Source: Clostridia bacterium
GTDB taxonomy: Bacteria > Bacillota > Clostridia > Oscillospirales > CAG-272
Length of the DNA stretch: 5,559 bases
Direction: 5' to 3'
Assembly: GCA_017382615.1 (NCBI GenBank)
Contig: JAFNZX010000418.1
Span: 1-5,559 of the forward strand
The position numbers and the translations under genes are program-made. Below are positions 1 to 4,532 of this stretch, piece after piece (within the stretch, counting starts at the first letter, position 1; each line of letters starts with the position of its first letter). The notes below the pieces were generated by a model. It was not told where the DNA came from. It saw nothing but the letters and a program-made list of their open reading frames with translations, and ran no database searches.

Positions 1-788
1 ACACCCGCGATTACGCACAAAGAGTTCCTGCACTGGTCGAGGCAGGCGTAGACGTGGTTTGCATTGACTCCTCCGAGGGCTTTTCCGCATGGCAGCAGCA
101 GACCATTGCATGGATCCGCGAGCACTACGGTGACAGCGTCAAGGTCGGTGCAGGTAACGTGGTTGACCGTGAGGGCTTCCGCTTCCTTGCCGATTGCGGT
201 GCGGACTTTATCAAGGTTGGTATCGGCGGCGGCTCAATCTGTATCACAAGAGAGACCAAGGGTATCGGTCGCGGTCAGGCAACTGCGCTGATTGAGGTCT
301 GCAAGGCGCGTGACGAGTATTTTGAGGAAACCGGCATTTACGTGCCCGTTTGCTCGGACGGCGGTATCGTACACGACCACCACATTACGCTCGCTCTTGC
401 TATGGGCGCGGACTTCGTCATGCTTGGCAGATACTTTGCAAGATTTGAGGAATCCCCCAGCGCAAAGGTCAACGTGGGCGGCACGCTCATGAAGGAGTAT
501 TGGGGTGAGGGCTCTAACCGTGCGCGTAACTGGCAGAGATACGACCTGGGCGGCGCAACCAAGCTGTCCTTTGAAGAGGGCGTTGACTCCTACGTGCCTT
601 ACGCAGGCAAGCTGTCCGATAACGTACAGACTACGCTGTACAAGGTCAAGTCCACCATGTGCAACTGCGGTGCGCTGACCATTCCCGAGCTGCAGCAGAA
701 GGCAAAGCTGACGCTGGTATCCTCTACCAGTATCGTTGAGGGCGGTGCACACGACGTTGTGGTCAAGACCTCCAACAAGCAAGTTTAA
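1..788 (+). CDS. guaB: IMP dehydrogenase, C-terminal part (5' end outside window)
   Basis: IMP dehydrogenase oxidises IMP to XMP with NAD+, the first committed cytosolic step to guanine nucleotides. The frame is open from the left edge (first full codon at 3), so the true start and any CBS domains lie outside; the GTG at 54 is an internal Val codon. Visible hallmarks are the barrel segment VDVVCIDSSEGFSAWQ, the catalytic loop GGGSICITRE with the active-site Cys codon at 240-242, the IMP phosphate-binding strand SDGGI, MLGRYFARFEESP, and the flap segment ending EEGVDSYVPYAG. The loop reads GGGSICITRETKGIGRGQ rather than the commoner GPGSICTTR form, and the region before the flap reads YWGEGSNRARNWQRY. 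This fits the divergent IMPDH type I associate with Clostridia and Bacteroidetes. The gene ends in TAA; fhs follows after 21 nt with no terminator between, so co-transcription is likely. GMP reductase is the main alternative, but the IMPDH-like flap argues against it. Confidence 0.93.
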   Translation, partial: TRDYAQRVPALVEAGVDVVCIDSSEGFSAWQQQTIAWIREHYGDSVKVGAGNVVDREGFRFLADCGADFIKVGIGGGSICITRETKGIGRGQATALIEVCKARDEYFEETGIYVPVCSDGGIVHDHHITLALAMGADFVMLGRYFARFEESPSAKVNVGGTLMKEYWGEGSNRARNWQRYDLGGATKLSFEEGVDSYVPYAGKLSDNVQTTLYKVKSTMCNCGALTIPELQQKAKLTLVSSTSIVEGGAHDVVVKTSNKQV

Positions 789-809
789 TAACAAGGAGAA
801 ATCACCGAT

Positions 810-2486
810 ATGATGACAGATATTGAAATTGCCCAGAGCGTCAAGATGCAGCCCATTACCGAGGTTGCAAAGACCGCAGGCATTCCCGAGGAATATTTGG
901 AGCAGTACGGCAGATATAAGGCAAAGGTGGATTACACCGCGCTGATGAACGGCTTTGCACAGAAGAAGGACGGCAAGCTGATCCTCGTGACCGCCATTAC
1001 CCCCACCCCCGCGGGCGAGGGCAAAACCACCACCACCATTGGTCTTGCAGATGGTATGCGCAAGATCGGCAAGAACGTCATGGTTGCACTGCGTGAGCCT
1101 TCTCTTGGCCCCGTGTTCGGCGTTAAGGGCGGTGCTGCAGGCGGCGGCTGGGCGCAGGTCGTACCTATGGAGGATATCAACCTGCACTTTACGGGTGACT
1201 TCCACGCCATCGGTGCTGCAAACAATCTGCTGGCAGCAATGCTTGACAACCACATCTACCAGGGCAACGCGCTGAACATCGATCCCAGACGCATCACCTG
1301 GAAGAGATGCGTGGATATGAACGACCGTCAGCTGCGTTTCGTTGTGGACGGCCTTGGCGGCAGAGTCAACGGCACGCCCAGAGAGGACGGCTACGATATT
1401 ACCGTTGCATCCGAAATCATGGCTGTCTTCTGCCTGGCTTCCTCTATCGAGGATCTCAAGGAAAGACTTTCCCGCATCATCGTTGCATATACCTATGATC
1501 AGAAGCCCGTTACCGCAGGTGATCTCAAGGCTGTGGGTGCTATGGCAGCACTCTTAAAGGATGCTATCAAGCCCAACCTCGTGCAGACCTTGGAGGGCAC
1601 GCCCGCGCTGGTACACGGCGGTCCTTTCGCAAATATCGCGCACGGCTGTAACTCCATCATGGCAACCAAGCTGGCTATGAAGCTGGGCGACTACACCGTT
1701 ACCGAGGCAGGCTTTGGTGCGGATCTGGGTGCGGAGAAGTTCCTGGATATCAAGTGCCGTATGGCAGGCCTGACCCCCGATGCAGTTGTCGTCGTTGCCA
1801 CCATTCGTGCACTCAAGATGCACGGCGGATTGGCAAAGACCGAGCTGGGCACGGAAAATCTTGAGGCGCTTGGTAAGGGCCTTCCCAACCTGCTTCGCCA
1901 CGTTTCCAACATCAAGAACGTATATAAGCTGCCTTGCGTGGTGGCTGTTAACCGTTTCCCCACCGATACCGATGCTGAGGTTGAGGAAATCATCCGCAAG
2001 TGCCAAGAGCTTGGCGTAAACGTGGTGCTTTCCGAGGTTTGGGCAAAGGGTGGCGAAGGCGGTGTTGCGCTTGCTACCGAGGTTGTCAGACTTTGCGAGG
2101 AGGAGCAGGGTGACTTCACCTTCTCTTACGAGCTTGACGGCAGCATTCAGGATAAGATCGAGGCAGTAGTCAAGAAGGTATACGGCGGCGCAGGCGTTAG
2201 CATTCTGCCCGCAGCACAGAAGCAGATCGTAGAGCTGACTGCACTTGGCTTTGACAAGTGCCCCATCTGCGTGGCAAAGACGCAGTATTCCTTCTCGGAT
2301 GACATGACCAAGCTGGGCGCACCCGAGGGCTTTACCGTGACGGTCAAGAACGTCAAGGTATCCGCAGGCGCAGGCTTTGTCGTCGTGCTGACGGGCGACA
2401 TTATGACCATGCCCGGTCTGCCTAAGGTTCCCGCGGCTGAAAAGATCGACGTGGACAAGGACGGCACCATCACCGGGTTGTTCTAA
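810..2486 (+). CDS. fhs: Formate--tetrahydrofolate ligase (10-formyl-THF synthetase)
   Basis: This cytosolic enzyme joins formate to tetrahydrofolate using ATP, giving 10-formyl-THF for purine synthesis, initiator-tRNA formylation and, in acetogens, the methyl branch of CO2 fixation. The 558-residue product matches the usual length of about 556. Motifs in order: P-loop TPAGEGKT at 66-73; REPSLGPVFGVKGGAAGGG at 95-113, containing family signature 1; GPFANIAHGCNS at 271-282; TEAGFGADLGAEKF at 298-311; and signature 2, VATIRALKMHGG, at 329-340. After the GGG of signature 1 the usual aromatic Tyr is Trp (residue 114). An AAGGAG ribosome binding site at 793-798 serves two adjacent ATGs (810 and 813); 810 has the better spacing. 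The gene lies 21 nt after guaB and ends before a strong terminator, so the two probably form the tail of one transcription unit. Nothing suggests truncation or frameshift. Confidence 0.98.
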   Translation: MMTDIEIAQSVKMQPITEVAKTAGIPEEYLEQYGRYKAKVDYTALMNGFAQKKDGKLILVTAITPTPAGEGKTTTTIGLADGMRKIGKNVMVALREPSLGPVFGVKGGAAGGGWAQVVPMEDINLHFTGDFHAIGAANNLLAAMLDNHIYQGNALNIDPRRITWKRCVDMNDRQLRFVVDGLGGRVNGTPREDGYDITVASEIMAVFCLASSIEDLKERLSRIIVAYTYDQKPVTAGDLKAVGAMAALLKDAIKPNLVQTLEGTPALVHGGPFANIAHGCNSIMATKLAMKLGDYTVTEAGFGADLGAEKFLDIKCRMAGLTPDAVVVVATIRALKMHGGLAKTELGTENLEALGKGLPNLLRHVSNIKNVYKLPCVVAVNRFPTDTDAEVEEIIRKCQELGVNVVLSEVWAKGGEGGVALATEVVRLCEEEQGDFTFSYELDGSIQDKIEAVVKKVYGGAGVSILPAAQKQIVELTALGFDKCPICVAKTQYSFSDDMTKLGAPEGFTVTVKNVKVSAGAGFVVVLTGDIMTMPGLPKVPAAEKIDVDKDGTITGLF

Positions 2487-2503
2487 ATTATAATGATGTA
2501 AGC

Positions 2504-2533
2504 AAACAGCGCACCCACACGGGTGCGCTGTTT
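2504..2533 (+). terminator. Intrinsic terminator of the guaB-fhs unit
   Basis: A perfect 13-bp stem (2504-2516 with 2521-2533) closes a 4-nt ACAC loop 17 nt after the fhs stop codon. The stem has a GC-rich core (GCGCACCC) and AAA/TTT at its base, so the T-tract is partly inside the stem and continues only as TTTCT. It should end rightward transcripts. It is symmetrical enough to weaken leftward transcripts too, though no T-tract follows on the minus strand. Confidence 0.9.
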
Positions 2534-2593
2534 CTCATGAAAAGTTTGGGTCAAGCTCATGAAAAGTTTTGATCAAACTTTTTCAAAAGTTTG
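2534..2593. repeat. Tandem 14-nt direct repeat and AAAAGTTT palindromes
   Basis: CTCATGAAAAGTTT occurs at 2534-2547 and again at 2556-2569 (period 22). It runs into overlapping inverted repeats: AAAAGTTT (2562-2569) pairs with AAACTTTT (2575-2582) across TGATC, and CAAACTTTT (2574-2582) pairs with AAAAGTTTG (2585-2593) across 2 nt. The right half can therefore fold in two competing ways. This is the left edge of a repeat mosaic filling the gap between fhs and the next gene. Sequences of this look are scattered between genes in gut Clostridia, which I recall as a general pattern and cannot check here. Confidence 0.75.
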
Positions 2594-2600
2594 CGCAGGT

Positions 2601-2636
2601 CGAGGGCGCGCAGCCCTCGTCGCCTCCGCAGAGGCG
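2601..2636. repeat. Two adjacent GC-rich hairpins
   Basis: Two perfect stems lie back to back: CGAGGGC (2601-2607) with GCCCTCG (2613-2619) over a 5-nt loop, then CGCCTC (2621-2626) with GAGGCG (2631-2636) over CGCA. Only one base separates them. There is no following T-tract, so they are not ordinary terminators. They look like structural modules of an interspersed palindromic element rather than part of a gene. Confidence 0.75.
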
Positions 2637-2657
2637 AAACTCTCCAACGGAATTTTA

Positions 2658-2672
2658 ATTTGCGAAGCAAAT
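2658..2672. repeat. Short palindrome ATTTGC-GAA-GCAAAT
   Basis: A perfect 6-bp inverted repeat (2658-2663 with 2667-2672) around GAA. It belongs to the same intergenic mosaic. Alone it would be unremarkable; it matters only as one of a chain of palindromes. Confidence 0.55.
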
Positions 2673-2699
2673 ATGTTCTTCTTTGTGCCTCTTTGCTCA

Positions 2700-2820
2700 A
2701 AAAGAACGGAAAAGGTCTTCTCACATAATATCCCAACGGTTGTTTCGGACGACCAATGGTCGCCCTACGTTGTCCGAGTTTGCCGAAAAGAACGGAAAGG
2801 ACTTTCTCACATAATATCCC
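2700..2820. repeat. Pair of 35-nt direct repeats around a palindromic spacer
   Basis: Copy 1 (2700-2734) and copy 2 (2786-2820) match at 31 of 35 positions. All four differences fall in a 5-nt stretch in the middle, while the first 13 bases (AAAAGAACGGAAA) and the last 17 (ending CTCACATAATATCCC) are identical. The 51-nt spacer is itself palindromic: GACC (2751-2754) with GGTC (2758-2761), and CGGAC (2746-2750) with GTCCG (2772-2776). The pattern suggests duplication of a module within an interspersed element. With only two imperfect copies it is not a CRISPR array. A weaker third relative may lie at about 3241-3281. Confidence 0.75.
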
Positions 2821-2831
2821 GAGATCCATGG

Positions 2832-2865
2832 GGCGGAGACTGAGGTCCCCGCCTTGCGGTTTTTT
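2832..2865 (+). terminator. Possible weak terminator-like hairpin with T6 tract
   Basis: CCGC (2849-2852) can pair with GCGG (2856-2859) directly before six T residues (2860-2865). An alternative larger fold pairs GGCGG (2832-2836) with CCGCC (2849-2853), with inner GAC/GTC pairing. No gene directly upstream needs a terminator, because fhs already has one. It could insulate the HTH gene from read-through or simply be part of the repeat element. Confidence 0.35.
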
Positions 2866-2926
2866 ATGTCGCAGTAATTGGAACTCGGAACAGTTGGTTT
2901 GGCGGCAACGGAATCTGCATAAGGAT

Positions 2927-2955
2927 ATTATACAACAATATTGTTGTAATGTCAA
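2927..2955 (-). promoter_or_regulatory. Perfect consensus leftward promoter
   Basis: Read on the minus strand, TTGACA (plus positions 2950-2955) is followed by exactly 17 bp and then TATAAT (2927-2932). This is a full sigma-A/sigma-70 consensus pointing left, with an expected start near 2920. Its spacer is almost entirely filled by the left 18-bp palindrome (2931-2948), so a protein bound there would block it. I see no convincing reading frame downstream of it; it would transcribe the repeat mosaic towards the fhs terminator. Confidence 0.72.
2931..2948. promoter_or_regulatory. Operator-like 18-bp palindrome, left copy
   Basis: TACAACAATATTGTTGTA is a perfect palindrome. It shares its arms, TACAACAA and TTGTTGTA, with a second palindrome centred 25 bp to the right. 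It overlaps the -10 and spacer of the leftward promoter. The most likely ligand is the XRE-family protein encoded just downstream (inferred from position and from the usual habits of that family). Confidence 0.72.
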
Positions 2956-2973
2956 TACAACAAGTTTGTTGTA
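2956..2973. promoter_or_regulatory. Operator-like 18-bp palindrome, right copy
   Basis: TACAACAAGTTTGTTGTA has 8-bp perfect arms around GT. It ends three bases before the -10 of the HTH gene and adjoins the leftward -35 (2950-2955), so occupancy could affect both promoters. Two identical-arm sites spaced centre-to-centre at 25 bp fit binding by two dimers of a small repressor. Confidence 0.72.
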
Positions 2974-2982
2974 TGATATAAT
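2974..2982 (+). promoter_or_regulatory. Extended -10 promoter of the XRE gene
   Basis: TGATATAAT combines a perfect TATAAT (2977-2982) with the TGn extension. No good -35 lies at 16-18 bp spacing: the hexamer at 17 bp is AATACA and falls inside the right palindrome. Transcription would start near 2989, leaving a leader of about 27 nt. A promoter relying on an extended -10 with an operator directly upstream suits autoregulation. Confidence 0.7.
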
Positions 2983-3015
2983 CTCCTTAATAAACAAAAA
3001 GGAAGATTATATATT

Positions 3016-3234
3016 ATGTATTATTACCAAAGACTAAAAGACCTCCGAGAAGATTCGGATAAGACGCAATCCGAGATAGCAGAGCTTTTGAATATCAAAC
3101 AGCAGCAGTATGCCAGATACGAACAAGGAATATATGAAATCCCGCTTCATCATATGATCGTCTTAGCTAAATATTATGACGTTTCTTTGGATTATCTTGC
3201 AGGGTTAATTGATACTCCGCGAAAGTTGCGGTAA
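3016..3234 (+). CDS. Small XRE/Cro-CI family HTH DNA-binding protein
   Basis: The 72-residue cytosolic protein is essentially one five-helix HTH domain. The helix-turn-helix core spans about residues 17-38: TQSEIAELLN is the first helix and QQQYARYEQG the recognition helix. It is followed by IPLHHMIVLAKYYDVSLDYLAGL, the typical closing helices with the SLDYL signature of CI-like repressors. There is no effector or metal-binding domain, so control would be by concentration, partner protein or proteolysis. The ATG at 3016 is supported by AAAGGAAG at 2998-3005. The control region carries two matching palindromes, so autorepression is likely. The gene is visibly AT-richer than fhs and sits between repeat regions, which could reflect acquisition. 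Family assignment is firm; target genes and biological role are unknown. No phage or plasmid gene is nearby. Confidence 0.9.
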   Translation: MYYYQRLKDLREDSDKTQSEIAELLNIKQQQYARYEQGIYEIPLHHMIVLAKYYDVSLDYLAGLIDTPRKLR

Positions 3235-3240
3235 CATTGT

Positions 3241-3337
3241 AAAGGGAAAGGAATAGAAGCGGTTTTTCACATAGTGCCCCGTAGGGACTTTCGTAGGGGC
3301 GACTGAACGAATCGCCCGTAAGCGTTCGTCACCCCGA
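3241..3337. repeat. Repeat-derived intergenic stretch with GTAGGG modules
   Basis: Just after the XRE gene, a stretch containing GGAAAGGAATAG and TTTTTCACATAGTGCCCC loosely resembles the 35-nt module at 2700-2820 (shared GGAAAGG, then TCACATA, then a C-run). It may be a decayed third copy. Next, GGGCGA (3297-3302) pairs with TCGCCC (3312-3317) across 9 nt. The wording GTAGGGGCGA...TCGCCCGTA recalls interspersed repeats of gut Clostridia. I see no gene here. Confidence 0.5.
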
Positions 3338-3488
3338 GTGTCATCCTGAGCGGAGGAATTTCGCAACAGGTTGCGAAATGACGGAGTCGAACTTTTGCTT
3401 GCTCGGTCACGCTGTGCCCTCGACCCGCAAAAGTTCGACTTCGTTCGTCCGCAGCAATGCGGCGGACTCTCTTCGCTCAGGATGACAC
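3338..3488. mobile_element. MITE-like element with 15-bp terminal inverted repeats
   Basis: GTGTCATCCTGAGCG (3338-3352) is the exact reverse complement of CGCTCAGGATGACAC (3474-3488), bounding a 151-bp unit. Inside are a 10-bp inverted repeat around AG (3358-3367 with 3370-3379), a 13-bp perfect inverted repeat, GTCGAACTTTTGC with GCAAAAGTTCGAC (3386-3398 with 3427-3439), and a small hairpin CCGCA-GCAA-TGCGG (3449-3462). It encodes no protein. No clear target-site duplication is visible at the borders, so it may be a non-autonomous miniature transposable element or a REP/BIME-type palindromic unit. Confidence 0.65.
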
Positions 3489-3532
3489 ATAGGGGATACG
3501 CGTTCGCAATGACGTTATTTCTTTCTCCATCA

Positions 3533-3561
3533 AAAAGACCGCCTCTGTTGGGCGGTCTTTT
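3533..3561. terminator. Bidirectional intrinsic terminator between convergent genes
   Basis: AAAAGACCGCC (3533-3543) pairs perfectly with GGCGGTCTTTT (3551-3561) over a 7-nt loop, an 11-bp stem. A-tracts on one side and T-tracts on the other give a U-run in both directions: TTTT on the plus strand and TTTTT on the minus strand. It lies 13 nt beyond the stop of the minus-strand transporter gene and also faces transcripts coming from the XRE gene, so it probably serves both. Confidence 0.92.
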
Positions 3562-3574
3562 CCGTTTGGTCAAT

Positions 3575-4162
3575 TTACTTTTTCTTTCCAATACTTAATA
3601 TGCGCAAAATGGTCGGGCTGAGCACGACGTTTGCAAGCAGCTCAAATACGAAATTCAAGCCCACGAAGAATACAATCATGTAGGCAAATACCGACATACC
3701 CTCGCCGGCAGCACCGCTTTGCACGGCATCAAAGAAGAATATTCTGCAGCCAAGCAAGAAAATGCCTGTGTTGACGATGGGGCACACAATCGCGCTGACG
3801 ATGACCGCTACGTATTGGTTGACCTTTTCCAGCAGCTTGTATGCAAAGCCTGCGCAAAGACCGGACAAAGCACCCTTGATCAGTACGGTGATGATCGTGC
3901 CGGGGAGGCTGAGCCCAAACCAAAAGGCTGCGTCTGCCGTTGCAAAAAAGATTGCGCCTGCAACCGCGCCCAGCCATGCACCTGCCCACGGACCGCACAT
4001 TGCAGCACCGATGACTACGGGAATCAGGGTCAGGGAAATGGATGCAAGTCCACCAATCTTAATAAAGCCGCCAAAGTAGGCGAGCACGGCAACCATTGCA
4101 GTCAGCAATGCAAGCAGCGCGAGCTGCTCTATCTGCCTTTTGTTGAGTTTGTTTTCTTGCAT
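3575..4162 (-). CDS. ECF transporter S component (substrate-binding membrane subunit)
   Basis: This 195-residue integral membrane protein should bind a vitamin or related micronutrient and join an EcfT-EcfA-EcfA' module for ATP-driven uptake. About six hydrophobic segments can be drawn: residues 11-31, 38-55, 58-76, 84-105, 114-140 and 158-183. Segment 1 contains A18xxxA22, the type of small-residue motif through which S components contact EcfT. ISLTLIPVVIGAAMCGPWAGAWLGAVAGAI (the IPVVIGAAMCGPWAGAW core at about 47-63) is the classic ECF S-component signature. The tail IGKKK fits a cytoplasmic C-terminus. AGGAGG (plus positions 4170-4175) lies 7 nt before the ATG. No transporter partner genes or riboswitch are adjacent: the predicted leader is only about 26 nt. 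The substrate (for example pantothenate, folate or another B vitamin) cannot be settled here. Confidence 0.88.
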   Translation of the reverse strand: MQENKLNKRQIEQLALLALLTAMVAVLAYFGGFIKIGGLASISLTLIPVVIGAAMCGPWAGAWLGAVAGAIFFATADAAFWFGLSLPGTIITVLIKGALSGLCAGFAYKLLEKVNQYVAVIVSAIVCPIVNTGIFLLGCRIFFFDAVQSGAAGEGMSVFAYMIVFFVGLNFVFELLANVVLSPTILRILSIGKKK

Positions 4163-4194
4163 AAGGAATCCTCCTGCGTGTGATAATCGCGTTT

Positions 4195-4223
4195 ATTATA
4201 GCACGCAGAAAATAAAAAATCAA
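4195..4223 (-). promoter_or_regulatory. Promoter of the ECF S-component gene
   Basis: On the minus strand, TTGATT (plus positions 4218-4223) is followed by 17 bp and then TATAAT (4195-4200). A TGC directly before it gives an extended -10. Transcription should begin near 4188. A 7-bp inverted repeat, CTGCGTG (4174-4180) with CACGCAG (4202-4208), brackets the -10 and start site and could be a regulator site, though the arms are short. Confidence 0.75.
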
Positions 4224-4227
4224 TAGC

Positions 4228-4239
4228 AATTTTAAAATT
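4228..4239. promoter_or_regulatory. AT-rich 12-bp palindrome between divergent promoters
   Basis: AATTTTAAAATT is a perfect palindrome in an A/T-rich stretch (about 4209-4261) lying between the two outward-facing -35 boxes. It could act as an UP-type element for either promoter. The low complexity of the sequence makes a chance palindrome possible. Confidence 0.4.
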
Positions 4240-4261
4240 ATCGTTTTTCGTTAGGTTTTGA

Positions 4262-4290
4262 TTGACAAACGCACGCGCGTATACTATAAT
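4262..4290 (+). promoter_or_regulatory. Perfect consensus promoter of the HTH-peptidase operon
   Basis: TTGACA (4262-4267), 17 bp, TATAAT (4285-4290) is a full consensus sigma-A promoter, with transcription expected from about 4297 and a leader of about 23 nt. The spacer contains the 8-bp palindrome ACGCGCGT (4273-4280), a GC island in otherwise AT-rich DNA and a candidate contact site for the regulator encoded downstream. Confidence 0.88.
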
Positions 4291-4319
4291 ATAATAAATG
4301 TAAAATATCGGAGGGCTAT

Positions 4320-4532
4320 ATGGCTATCGTCGTCAGACTTGACCGCGTTATGGCGGACAGAAAAATACAGCTTGGCGTGCTTGCCGAGCGCGTAGGCATC
4401 TCCCCCGTCAATCTGTCCAAGCTCAAAAACGGGCACGCGGGAGCGGTGCGCTTTTCCACACTGGAGGCGATCTGCCGCGAGCTTGATTGCCAGCCCGGGG
4501 ATATTCTGGAATATCGGGAGGATATTGAATGA
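4320..4532 (+). CDS. Small Cro/CI-type HTH regulator (YozG-like)
   Basis: The 70-residue protein is a single HTH domain of the compact Cro/CI type (HTH_26/YozG-like). MAIVVRLDRVMADRKI forms the first helix region, LGVLAERVGISPVNLSKLKNG (about 18-38) the helix-turn-helix, and the family-typical stretch FSTLEAICRELDCQPGDILEY (about 45-65) closes the domain. GGAGGG at 4310-4315 precedes the ATG at close spacing. The stop codon overlaps the start of the peptidase gene (ATGA), indicating one mRNA and translational coupling. In my knowledge such regulators often accompany small membrane proteins; a peptidase partner is less usual. No ligand domain is present. It probably binds its own promoter region, but no clear operator pair was found. 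Family assignment is firm; the role is inferred. Confidence 0.9.
   Translation: MAIVVRLDRVMADRKIQLGVLAERVGISPVNLSKLKNGHAGAVRFSTLEAICRELDCQPGDILEYREDIE
4516..4521 (+). promoter_or_regulatory. Ribosome binding site of the M14 lipoprotein gene
   Basis: GGGAGG lies inside the end of the HTH gene, 7 nt before the ATG at 4529. It fixes the start of the downstream gene and supports the ATGA overlap as a real coupled junction. Confidence 0.85.

Noticed and set aside
234..1253. Long minus-strand reading frame (339 codons) over guaB and fhs
   Set aside because: Its translation is Cys/His/Leu-rich without domain features, and the opposite strand carries unmistakable IMPDH and FTHFS motifs.
2700..2820. 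Possible CRISPR (two 35-nt repeats with a 51-nt spacer)
   Set aside because: Only two copies, not identical, with an over-long palindromic spacer and no cas genes; better explained as an interspersed repeat module.
2557..2997. Minus-strand 146-codon frame across the repeat mosaic
   Set aside because: Its start lies upstream of the leftward promoter's -10, so that promoter cannot express it. The product is a translation of hairpins and repeats (RRRRGLRALDLRK and similar), as often mis-annotated in repeat-rich Clostridia.
2559..3037. Plus-strand frames at 2559-2843 and 2756-3037
   Set aside because: They consist of repeat-derived sequence with no ribosome binding site or domain; the second runs through the operators into the XRE start.
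2487..3575. tRNA or small structured RNA genes in the intergenic regions
   Set aside because: The hairpins do not form a cloverleaf, and no TTCGANNC-type T-arm with matching acceptor stem was found; the folds are explained by terminators and palindromic repeats.
3205..3598. Frames on both strands at 3205-3591 and 3371-3598
   Set aside because: They cover the inverted-repeat element and the bidirectional terminator and lack any protein-like pattern.
3719..4183. Plus-strand 154-codon frame opposite the S component
   Set aside because: The minus strand encodes a convincing six-helix ECF S component with promoter and ribosome binding site; the plus frame is a Cys/Lys-rich shadow that reads through them.
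4163..4320. Possible riboswitch before the transporter or the HTH gene
   Set aside because: Well-placed promoters on both strands leave leaders of only about 25 nt, too short for any known riboswitch.
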